A DNA stretch of 45,260 nucleotides, taken from Acanthamoeba sp. SK_2022b. Lineage: Eukaryota > Discosea > Longamoebia > Acanthamoebidae. The stretch lies in assembly GCA_027943245.1 (NCBI GenBank), contig JANDJZ010000349.1, forward strand, positions 1-45,260, read 5' to 3'. Numbering within the stretch: the stretch's first letter is position 1; the number at the start of each line of letters is the position of its first letter. A model generated the notes under the pieces. That model made no database searches and had not been told where the DNA came from. It saw only the letters and a list, made by a program, of their open reading frames with translations. The translations under genes were made by a program, and so were the position numbers. Shown piece after piece: positions 21,226-30,714 of the stretch.

Positions 21226-22062
21226 ATGCATAAGGCCACCCTGGGGTCTGCCCTGCTGGCGGGCGACGAGCAGTCGAGGAGCGAGGTCAACTCCTTCCTG
21301 CTCGGCCTCGCGCAGTTGGCTTCGTCGAGCACGTCTCGAGACGTGCGAGACCAGACACGACGCAGAGGCTCGTGCAAGCGACGAGGGCCCAGGACCTCCG
21401 AAGAGAGGAAGGACCGCAAACGGAGGAGGAAGGAGCCACGAAGCCGGTGCTCGCCCCCATCGAACGTGGACCTTGAGGACGAGGAGGACCGTCAAAGCGA
21501 CGCCGAGGAGAGCAACTCAACCCAACGCGCAACACAAGGCGACCGGCGAGTCGACAAAAATAAAAGCGCGGGAAAGCAGGCACACAACGAGTTCGGCGAC
21601 GAGCGCGAATCGCCGAAGGCACAGCAGGGCCCGAAGAGGAGGTGCCTGAGACGCAAGTTGCTCGAGGAAGAGGAGGAAGAGCAATACGAGCAGGAGGAGC
21701 AATACACGGAGAATGCGAACGAAATAAGGAGAACAGCGAGCGAGGAGATTTCTATCCCTGTGCTGCGGATGTCGGACGTGTACGACTACTTCGACTACCA
21801 CTACTATCCGCAATCAGCTACTTCGACGCCTTTGGATTCGCCACACATGCGCTCCACACCTTCTTCCCCCTATCCGTCGTCCTATGTCGTCGCTTCGTCT
21901 CCTCGAAGTTCCATCTCCGTGCCCACCATTTCCTTCTACCCCGCAACCGCCGCCCTCTTCCCGCCCTTCTACACTCTGCCGGCCGCCCCTCAGCTCGACT
22001 CGGCCTGGACCCTGCCCTCCCGCCCAGCCACGCCCACTCTGGACTACCGCTTTTTCGTGTAA
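21226..22062 (+). CDS. Unrecognised protein, member of a two-gene family seen in this window
   Basis: Single-exon gene of 278 residues whose family I do not recognise. Residues 5-30 carry TLGSALLAGDE and SRSEVNSFLLGLAQ, which match the gene at 44817 at 19 of 26 positions. A basic tract (residues about 43-75: KRRGPRTSEERKDRKRRRK) looks like a nuclear localisation signal. An acidic and Gln/Glu-rich middle (LLEEEEEEQYEQEEQY, about 145-160) may form a helix. The C-terminal 90 residues are rich in Tyr, Ser and Pro (DVYDYFDYHYYP, SPYPSSYVVASSPR, LPSRPATPTLDYRFFV), so probably disordered. No catalytic motif is seen. Composition suggests a nuclear, perhaps regulatory protein, but that is only inference. 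GC-rich codon use matches its neighbours. Confidence 0.7.
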   Translation: MHKATLGSALLAGDEQSRSEVNSFLLGLAQLASSSTSRDVRDQTRRRGSCKRRGPRTSEERKDRKRRRKEPRSRCSPPSNVDLEDEEDRQSDAEESNSTQRATQGDRRVDKNKSAGKQAHNEFGDERESPKAQQGPKRRCLRRKLLEEEEEEQYEQEEQYTENANEIRRTASEEISIPVLRMSDVYDYFDYHYYPQSATSTPLDSPHMRSTPSSPYPSSYVVASSPRSSISVPTISFYPATAALFPPFYTLPAAPQLDSAWTLPSRPATPTLDYRFFV

Positions 22063-22731
22063 GCGTTGCCATAACTATACTCTATACATATATACATATT
22101 CCATATTCATCTACCCTGTGTTCTGGACACTCTTTTTGGTTCCCCAGCCCTTGCGGTTTGTGCGATTGTGGCCTCAGCAAGGTGGTGTGGAACAGTGTGT
22201 CTCGCCTGGTTGTTGGTGTAGAGCAAGCAGCCGTGGTGAGATGCACAGGAAAAAAATGAGTATTATGTCACATAATGGTAATGGTTCAAGCTTGTGCAGC
22301 AACGTCACAGGCCTGCAGGCCTCTCCACTGCAACATAACCACACCACAACATCACAACACCACACCACCACAACACAATTACAATGACTGGCACTCGCCG
22401 TCCGTTCGACCAAGCCTGGTAGGGGGTTCAAGCGCGTTGCCGAGTATGTACTCTCCTGCGGGTCAGTAGTAACTCTTCGGTGTGCATTTCGAACGTTCTG
22501 CCCTGCCGCATCCAACCGTTGGCGTTCTTCTGCACCCTCTGATATCAGTGGCTCCTTTGCTCTTGGTTAGAACCATCTGTATCTTCTGCCCTTCTCTCTT
22601 CCAGAAAGAGCGTTCGATAAGCGTCTTTTATTACAAGTTTGCCTGCCTCGTTCTGTTCGATTTAGCGGGTAATCAATCGATTGCGGTGTTGTGTCCCATC
22701 ACTGATCGCTCTCTCTTTCATTCTCGCTCAC
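22063..22731. other. Intergenic region, no gene seen
   Basis: Convergent 3' flanks of the unrecognised-family gene and the tensin/PTEN gene. It contains an ACCACAACA-type low-complexity stretch at about 22335-22380. I found no tRNA fold or exon. Confidence 0.5.
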
Positions 22732-24632
22732 TCACTCAAGGAAGTACTTCTTCAGCGACGAGGGCTTGGGGAATCGGTGCGACTTGGAGGGCGTCGTCGA
22801 CGACGACCCGGGTCTGGACGACGACGCCGAAGACGAAGACGACGCGTGTTGATCGTTGGCGTAGAGGAACTCAAAGTCGGAGAGGTCCTCCTGGAGCGAC
22901 CCATACGGGGACGTCGCCGCCGTCTGTTGTCGCACGCCACCGGCCGCGCCTCGTGCGCCCGCAATGTACACCCCGCCTCGGTGCTGCCGGTCGTTCGTGC
23001 TGTGGTTGCCCCCGTTGGCCGCCTCCGACTCGGAGTTGCTGTCGCTGCCGCTGGGGTCATCTCTCCACGAGATGTCGCACTCGTCGTCGTCGTCATCACG
23101 CAGGAGGGCGCTGTTCTTCAGCTCCTCCGTGACCTTGAGCAGGTCCTCCAGCGCGTCCTCCACGTTGCTGTCCGTGTATTCAGCCTCGCCTCCGCCGCCG
23201 CTGCCGCCGCCGCCATCGCCGCCCTTCAATCGATGCTCGTCGCTCGTGGTCGTCGATGATCGGTGGTTGCCCATCGCGCCCATGCTCTTGCGCAGCCCCC
23301 CGCGCGTGCTCTGCAGCGGATGATCGGCGAACGCGCTCGCCCGCGGAGAGGTCATCGCCGCCGCCGATGACGTCGTGGTGGTGGTGGTCGTGCGCTCCTC
23401 GCTGTGACTCCGCCGTCGCTGCCCGTCGGCCGCCGCGACCTGCGCGGGCGCGTCGGCCTTGTATCGTGGACTGTCCCGCGTGCCGATCACCACTTCGCCG
23501 GTTCGCCTCGACGTCGACGAGGCCGAACTGAGGTCGAGGCCCGGCAGCTTGCGCTCGGTCACCGGTGACGGGATCGACAAGCGGTCGCCGTCGCTGTGGC
23601 CGTCGTGTCCCCGACGCGCCGCTTCCTCCTCGGCCTCCCCGGCGTCGCTGCTATCGGCTGCCGCGTCATTATTATTGTCGTCATCTTCCTCTTCGTCGTC
23701 CTCGTCGTCGTCCTCGTCGCCGATCGTGTGCCAGTCGCGCCCCAGCTTGGCTTCGTTGGCCAGGAACTGCTCCTCGCGGTACTGCATGTTGTTCTTGTGC
23801 ACGACCTTGCCCGACTGATTTCGCGTCGCTTCTTCGTTCTTTCTCTCCCGATTCCTCTTTGCCTGCGCATCAATGAATGAATTAATGAATAAAATAGATG
23901 AATAAATAATAAATGAATAAATAAATAAATAAATAAATGAGGGGAGAGAGACAGGGAGGAGAGAGAGAGAGAGAGAGGCGAACCACGGCCATGAAGCTGT
24001 GGTGGGCCTCGGGGGTCCACGTCCTGTCCTCCACCTCCTCGTCTTCGACTTCCGGTTCAAAATACAACCGCATCTCGAACGCATGATGAAATCTACAAAC
24101 GACGACGACGACCAACGTTGACACACACGGTCAACAACGGTCCAACGAGCAAGAGAAAAGCGCATGTCGAGAAAAGGAAAAGATGAAGAAAGGATGAAAA
24201 AGAAATTCGAGGGAGAGCGCTACCGCTTGTCCTTGTAGGCCAGATCGAGCTCCTCCTTGGTAAACACCAGCGCCTCCCCGTCGACGAATCCGGTGTGGAA
24301 TTGCTGTGCGTGCCGACCCCCCAATGGCGAGTGAGCGCAGCCCATTGAGGGAGGGGAGGCCAAGGGAAAACCAAAGGGCAAAGAGCGAAGAGCGAGAGGG
24401 GGGGAGTCGTACTGCGCGAAGGACGGGCACCGTGGCCGTCATCGAGCCGCCGAACCGGCTCGACAGGTGGTACAAGCGGATCAAAATATCGCCCTGCAGC
24501 TTGATCGGTACTCGGAACAGGAAATCGACCTTGCCCTCGTACGGCGCGTAGTGCCTTTTTTTATTTTTTAAAAATTATTAGAAAAATAGTTATGTTAAAT
24601 AAATATTATGACGAAAAAATAGAATTAGTAAA

Positions 24633-24682
<50 letters not shown>

Positions 24683-26102
24683 AATTATTTGCGAAACGCA
24701 GAGAAAGGGGTGACCTAGGTACCTGATGTCGATGTCCGGCACCGGGGCGTTGGTGTAGATCAGGGTCTCGGGGTACTCGGTGGTGTTGAAGATGTGCAGC
24801 ACCGGCCGTATCCCGCTCAGGTGCGAGAAGGACGGCACCGGCCGCAGCACCAGGCGCTGAGCGTGGCGGCGAAGCGGGAGATAAACATGCGTTGTGAGTG
24901 AGTGTTGAGTGTGCGTGCGCGCGTAGCCTCGGCGTTAGCATTCCTCTCAGGAGGCGCCGTGTATGTGTGTGACGTGTGATGTGTGGTGTGGGTGGTGTGC
25001 GCGTGGGCAGTACCTTGAGCCTTCGCGTCTTGGGTCGTGGGAGGAAGCCGTTGAGGACGTCGCTGAAGTAGCTCACGTACCGCTGCTGGGAGGGCTGCTC
25101 CACGCCCGCCTCGATCGCCGAGCTGCGTGCAGAGCCACACAAGGAGCAAGAAAGACAGGTGAGCACATGTGGCCGTTTACAAAATAAATTAAATAAATTA
25201 ACAAGTACTAAAAAACAATAATAAAACTAATAATAAAACAAAAAATAAACAAAAAAAATCGTGTTGGGCAGCGCACCGCTTTCGGCCAAAGAAGCGGATG
25301 GCTTTGAGAGGGTCATCAAACTCGCCGCAGTAGAGCAGATAGGAGCAGATCACCGTCCCCGTTCGGCCCTTGCCCGCCTACGCCGATCGGCGAGCGCCAA
25401 CGAACGAACGAACGAACGAATCAATCGACGACCACACGGGCCAGGCCAAACGAGGCCACGCTTTTTCGGTGCAACGCGCGCGATGCGTGGGCGCATGCAG
25501 GACGCACCATGCAGTGGACCACGGCAACGTTATGCTTGTCGGCCTTGAGCCATCTGTGCCATGCCGGGTGGCACGTCTCAGCCACCTCCGCCAGTGTGCG
25601 ATCGGGGGAGGGGAGCAGAGGGGGGGAGCGTACGAGTCCATGGCCGAAACGATCCTGAAGAGGAGGGAAAGGGCGGGAGCGTGGTGGTCGGGCCAGCCCA
25701 TGGGTTGGATCATGTTGTGGAAGAGGCTGTAGTCGTAGGGCCGTTGGCTCAGGTTCCAAATCATGTAGTGCATGAAATGTCGGGCTGCATCGTGAATCAT
25801 CAATAATGATGAGCATCGCCCACAGTAAAATAAAAATGAGAAGCTCGCACCGTTGAGCATTTCGGCAACGTGACCGATGTCGTTGCGGTAGGCAGATTCC
25901 ACGCCACTGGCAGGGAATCCCATCGCAATCACATTGTCCCTGATGTACGTAAGATCCTGCTCCCCCCAGGGGGGTGGCAGTGATTAATTTAAATCAAATA
26001 ATTGAATAAATCGGGCAGGTGTGCATACCAGGTCGTACTGGCCATCTCTGAATCTGATCTTATCTTTGGAGACGGCAGAACGCACGTACGACAACAGATC
26101 CA
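22732..26102 (-). CDS. Tensin/PTEN-type phosphatase with C2 domain and long acidic tail
   Basis: Dual-specificity phosphatase of the PTEN/tensin family, expected to act on phosphoinositides or phosphotyrosine at membranes. It starts MDLLSYVRSAVSKDKIRFRD, then DLTYIRDNVIAMGFPA, as in PTEN. The WPD-type loop GWPDHHAPAL matches tensin, not PTEN. The active site is HCMAGKGRTG: the catalytic Cys and Arg are present, while the Lys that follows Cys in PTEN is Met. The C2 domain has QPSQQRYVSYFSDVLNG, SGIRPVLHIFNT, GDILIRLYHL, FHTGFVDGEALVFT and KEELDLAYKDKRF. The C-terminal half (about 300 residues, 23820-22740) is low complexity, with an Asp/Glu run (GDEDDDEDDEEEDDD), Ser/Thr stretches and the end SLKKYFLE. 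No SH2 or PTB domain is visible, unlike animal tensins. Introns include one with an (ATT)n tract. Confidence 0.88.
24634..24681. repeat. (ATT)n trinucleotide tract
   Basis: About 15 ATT units in an intron within the C2-coding part of the tensin/PTEN gene. Confidence 0.95.
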
Positions 26103-26244
26103 TCCCTCCTCCGGCCTATTCTCTATTTTTGATTGGCCACCCAAAGATTGCGCCAAAGCACCTTCTCACGACCAATCAACCCTATTGTGCCCCGTTCTTC
26201 GCCTTTTCAGTCGAAACCCTCCGCGTTGAGCAAGTGCACTGAAT

Positions 26245-26356
26245 ACCAAAAAAGAAATAGTTTTATTCAAATACTTATCCTTTAATTACGTCGTGGCAGG
26301 CGCAGAGAACCAAAAAAGAAATACTTTTATTCAAATATTTTATCCTTTAATTACGT
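26245..26356 (-). repeat. Tandem duplication of the stop-codon/poly(A) region of the DH-PH-FYVE gene
   Basis: Copies at 26309-26356 and 26245-26291 are nearly identical over about 47 nt. They start ACGTAATTAAAGGAT on the minus strand, contain GAATAAAA, and end CTTTTTTGGT. The first copy contains the real stop codon. Each has an AATAAA-type signal, so two alternative polyadenylation sites 65 nt apart are possible. Confidence 0.85.
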
Positions 26357-29300
26357 GTTGGTGGGGGTGACCGGTGGCGGCCGCCTCAGTGTCGGCGGCA
26401 GCGACGGCAATGGTGGCAGTGGTGGCGGCGAGGACGATGACCAGGCCGGCGCCGACGCCGGCGACGGCACCCGTGGAGAAGTCGGGGCCGGCTGAGCACC
26501 GGTCGGTGTCGGTGGAGGTGGCGGCTTTCTCGCGGGGATTGGAGCGTGCGGAAGGGGATTGGGCAGGCCCTGGCGCCGCCTGCTGGGGACCAGCTGGGCC
26601 GAGTGGCGGTAGGGCGGCACCGGCGGCTGTAGGGTGGGCGCGCCCGTGGGCAGGGGCGGCAGGGCCTTGTCCCCGCGGACCACGACGGGCAGCGCCGAGC
26701 CCGAGAGCGAGAGCCGGATCTGGCCGGACTGCTGTGGGGGAAGCGCCGGCAGCGGCTTTGGCAACGGCTTTGGCAACGCCTCTGGCGACGGCTTTGGCGC
26801 TGGTGTCGGTGTCGCCGACGACGCAGCGGTCGATGGGGGGCGCACGGGCGTCTCGCCAGGGCTTGTACCCGATGAGCTGTGATCGTCTTTGTTGTCGTAG
26901 GCACCGCCGCCAATCGCAGCAGATGCTCTCTCGTTCTCTCCGTTGGCGGCGGCTGCTTCTGCGGCGGCGGCGGTTGTTGATGTTGGTGCAGCTGATGTTG
27001 CTGCTGATGCTGCCGCTGCCACTGATGCTGATGCTGAGAAAACAGGCGTCAGTAGTGATGCGGAGCAGGGAGAGGGCACGGAGCACGAGGGAAGGCAACG
27101 TATGGAGATGGACGTGCGCGATGCAAGATGCGATATGGAGCGGGCCACGCGTGTACAATGGAGAAGCGAATGGATATGCGCTGCGCGTGCGTGGGCGAGC
27201 GTGCGCTTGCGAGGCTCGTGGCAATTCGGTTTATTGCCGGGCGGGGGGGCATTGATACATATGAAACGCATGCAGATGGATTGGACACGTGTGCGCGCAG
27301 AGTATGTTGCGTTGAGTTGTGCTGGCGCTGGCGTATAAATATGCTACAGTTCGGCGGCTTGGGTGCGGGATGAGGTGACGAGAGAGAGAGAGAGAGAGAA
27401 AGAGAGATATAGATACGTATATGTAAGCGTGCATGCATAGGAATGGATACGCCACGTCTCAAAGGCAACTGAGCAAGTGAGAGGAGGGGAACCCTTACAA
27501 TCTATGGCCTCCTTGTCGATGACTCCCGATCCTCGGTTCGGCACGAGCTATTTGAACCACGGCCAAACAATAATAATACTAATGTTTAGTATTTATTTAT
27601 TTATATTTATATATTTATAACGGAATGGCGTGTACCCCCATCTCCAGCCGCGGTGATAGCGCGTTGGTCTGCTGTGCGTTCATCTTCTCATGGAGTGTTT
27701 TCCTGTGGCGTATATCGAAGGTGAGTTGTTGATGTGTGCGCGTGCGCGGTCGGGCGTGTGTGCGCGTGTGTATGTGTTATGTGTGCCCGAACCTCTTGGA
27801 GGGCTGGCCGGAGAGGTCAGCAAAGCAGTCGTCGCATACACGCTCCTTGCCGATGCTGGGCAGCTCGTATCTGTGCTCGGTGCACTTGCCGCACGCCAGC
27901 CGGCCGCACTTACGGCAGTGATGCTGTCACGCGCATTGTTTACGTTTTGTTGAATCAGCAAGCTTGCGGGGGAGAGGCTACAGGGATCCATCGATTGAAG
28001 TCTTGAGAGCCACCAGGCCCACGGGGGGAGGGGCTACCTTTCTCCTGAGCGTGGTAAAATTGATGTGGCACAGCGTGCACGTGTTGCTCTCCTCGTCGTT
28101 CTGCCAAATGGGCGCCTCGTACTCCTCGTATCCCTCTCCGCCAGTGGTGTGCGGGTTCTGCTTCAGACTTTCCTTGGCTGCGCAAACGCAAAGACGCCAA
28201 GGGAGCGCAGGCAAGAATCGGCGGGTTTCAGAGCGCTCGCTTCAATGTCCAGAGATGGGGGGGGGTGGCACGGTTGGGCGTGTACCAGCTTCTATCTTGG
28301 CTGTCCAGCTCAGCTTCTCCTCGGGCGTGTCGGCCCACACCAAAAATGATTTCTCTGTTGTGGTGTCGCGGCAGCCAGTGAGCAAAAGCAAACGTTGAAG
28401 TGAAAATCAATAAATAAATTAAATTATTTAAAGATAAAAAATCAAACAGTAAAAAGGAGAGACCTTTGCTGATGATCTTGAATCCGTTCTTGACCTTGTC
28501 GCTGTCGTCGACGGGAATGATGCGGCCGGCGAGCAGCGAGATGGTGCGGTGGATGATGTACGTCCTGTTCAGCGGGTTCGCCACGCCGTACAGCAGCAAG
28601 TCGTTGAACAGGAAAAAGTAGCGCTGGCGATGCGATGCGACACGAGCCACGAATGTCAGGCGGCGGGACTCCCGAACAGCACGACCTACTGTAGCTGGCT
28701 TACCTTCTTGGGCACCTTGCGGCAAAGCTTGGTCAACTCGCCCTCATGGATCAGCACTCGGCCGGCCTGTGTCATGTTTTTCTGGAGCACGACGACAACG
28801 GGTGGACGACGGTCAGCAGACCACGACCGGTACAGATAGGCCGGCAGACGTACTGGGTACTTGCCCATAAGCCGCTTCTCCAACTCGGCCAGCTGCTCAA
28901 GGTTCTGCTTCTTGCGCACGCTCTCGTTCACCAGCAACGCGACCTCGCTCACCTTGAAGGGCGAGAGGAGGTGCACCGCGAATTGTCAACACCATGCGGC
29001 GCATTATCCACGCGTTGATGAGCGAGCATTGCGGCAATGACGCACTCTCTCCAGGGCGTTGGTGAGGGCCTTGTAGTCATGATGCGTCTCCGGTGTGAAT
29101 TTGACCACTTGCTGTGGGACACAACAAGTCAGCTCCAGTTGCTCCAAAACATAAATAAGAAAAAAAATAAATTAATTTTAAAAAAAGGCTTCTACGCGGT
29201 AAATGCCAACAAGGGGATGATGGGACAAGGCACCTCAAGGAGCATCTTGTATCTGGGGATGCGCTGGATGGGCATGATGAGCAGCGAGGGCAGATCCAAT

Positions 29301-30272
29301 ATGTTGTTCGTATCTTTTTGTTTCTGTGTAGCGGGAGAGCGAGTAGAAATGGTGGTGAGCGCGGGCGAAACGAACGAGGGGTCACGACATGTTCCTCGAG
29401 CATGCTCGAGGACGGGCCCCGTACGTTGAGGAACTCGGCGAAGGAAGACTTCTCCGAGAGCTTGAGTACGAGAGCCGTCACGTTGTGGAAGTTGGAGCAG
29501 TACTCGCTGTACAAACGCAGCCAGGGAATCTGAAGTGGAGACAAAGGCACAGGCAAGGGCCAAAGAGTGAGACACAGGTGTTGGTGTGGCGGCGCACTCC
29601 TACACAGGCAAGAGAACAGTAGGAGGAGGGGCGTGCCAGCTTGTTCATGGCATCACCCAGCACAGAGTCTTCGTCCCATGTTGCGATACGCTTCTCCAAC
29701 GTCTCAAGCAACTCCCTACAAAGCCAAGAAAGAGAGAGAGAGAGAGAGGAGACAGAGGTGAGCAAGAGGCCTTTGAAAAATAAAATAACCGGGAGGAGCA
29801 GCGAACCTGTTAATGATGAGGATGTGCTCAACGTTGCCAAAAATGAAAGCCACCTTGGGCTTGGGTATGACGTTGAGCTGCCGCATGGGCTTGAGGTAGA
29901 ACTGCGCACGCCCCCTCGTTAATGATTTGTTGCAGAAACGGGCAACCACCAAAAAGCAGATTTACTCACAACAACGAATAAATATTGTAATAATAAAATA
30001 GGAAATCACATAACGCCAGCAATAATAATAAGCTGAGAGATATTGGCCAATTACCTTGACGAGAAGCTCCAAGCTGGCGACGTAGCTCTTCTCTGTGTCG
30101 TAAATCTCGCGCACTACGCGGTCCCTCCTCTCAGAGTCGCTCGTAAGGACTGCCAATCCATGATATAAAATAAATATACCATTCATTGAAGATGGGCGCA
30201 CAGGGGAGTACCCTTTTCCTTGGGAGGAGCTACAACCGCTTCATCATCGGAACGGATTGTGATGCTCGACAT
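26351..30272 (-). CDS. DH-PH-FYVE Rho guanine nucleotide exchange factor with proline-rich tail
   Basis: FGD-like RhoGEF that would activate a Rho/Cdc42 GTPase on PI3P-containing membranes. It starts MSSITIRSDDEAVVAPPKEK. The DH domain (about 30150-29030) has REIYDTEKSYVASLELLVK, FGNVEHILIINRELLETLE, and the hallmark LPSLLIMPIQRIPRYKMLL. The PH domain (about 28760-28260) has LIHEGELTKLCRK, RYFFLFNDLLLYG and KSFLVWADTPEEKLSW. The FYVE finger (about 28130-27800) reads NTCTLCHINFTTLRRK, HHCRKCGRLACGKCTEHRYE and RVCDDC, with the RRKHHCRKCG PI3P-binding motif complete. A long intron (27035-27494) leads to a last exon rich in Ala, then Pro (ALPPLPTGAPTLQPP, ARKPPPPPTPTG). This tail offers SH3 or WH1 binding sites. 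The 3' flank is tandemly duplicated. Confidence 0.9.
29393..29412. repeat. Perfect 20-nt palindrome next to a splice donor
   Basis: TCCTCGAGCATGCTCGAGGA is its own reverse complement. On the transcribed strand it begins about 13 nt into the intron after ...FAEFLN, so it could fold as a hairpin near the donor. Confidence 0.8.
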
Positions 30273-30714
30273 TAATTTTAGGTTTAAATCTAATCGTTAT
30301 TTCTGTTTTACGTCTGGGCTTGTTCAAAACACGGCCAACCTATCCGTCACCCTCTGGCAGTGTGGTATCGAAGAATGAGCCTTCCCTCACTCGACACGAA
30401 TTGTTGTTGCTCTTGCGAGTTTGTCGGCGTCTTTTTCTAAAAGTCTAAAAGCACGCGACACCTCCTACGGACAAACACCTGGTGCCGCGTCCGCGGCCGC
30501 TTCACCTTTGTTGGTCGCTCAAGGGAAGGCCACCACAGAGATAAAAGGACACCCCACAAGCAGGTGGCCTTTTCATTTGAAGAGAGGTGGGTCTGGCTGG
30601 ACGGAGGAGCCCGATCCGGCACCATCGGGCAGTCGCGCGTCCTAATAAACGGGCAAGCAATGGGGCGACATAAGTGACAGGACCAGCACCCTCTTAACTC
30701 TGACGACACCGAAG
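30273..30714. promoter_or_regulatory. Divergent promoter of the DH-PH-FYVE and TauE/SafE genes
   Basis: This 442-nt gap holds the ATAAAAGG element at 30541-30548 for the plus-strand transporter. It is flanked by AAGGCCACC (30526-30534) and GGTGGCCTT (30563-30571), a perfect 9-nt inverted repeat. The predicted 5' leader is about 145 nt. Confidence 0.6.
30526..30571 (+). promoter_or_regulatory. TATA-like element framed by a 9-nt inverted repeat
   Basis: AAGGCCACC, then ATAAAAGG, then AGCAGGTGGCCTT. The right arm shares GCAGGTGGCC with the direct repeats around the TATA-like element upstream of the gene at 21226. Confidence 0.55.

Noticed and set aside
22400..22450. GGTTCAAG sequence resembling a tRNA T-arm
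   Set aside because: No acceptor stem, D-arm or anticodon arm could be paired around it.
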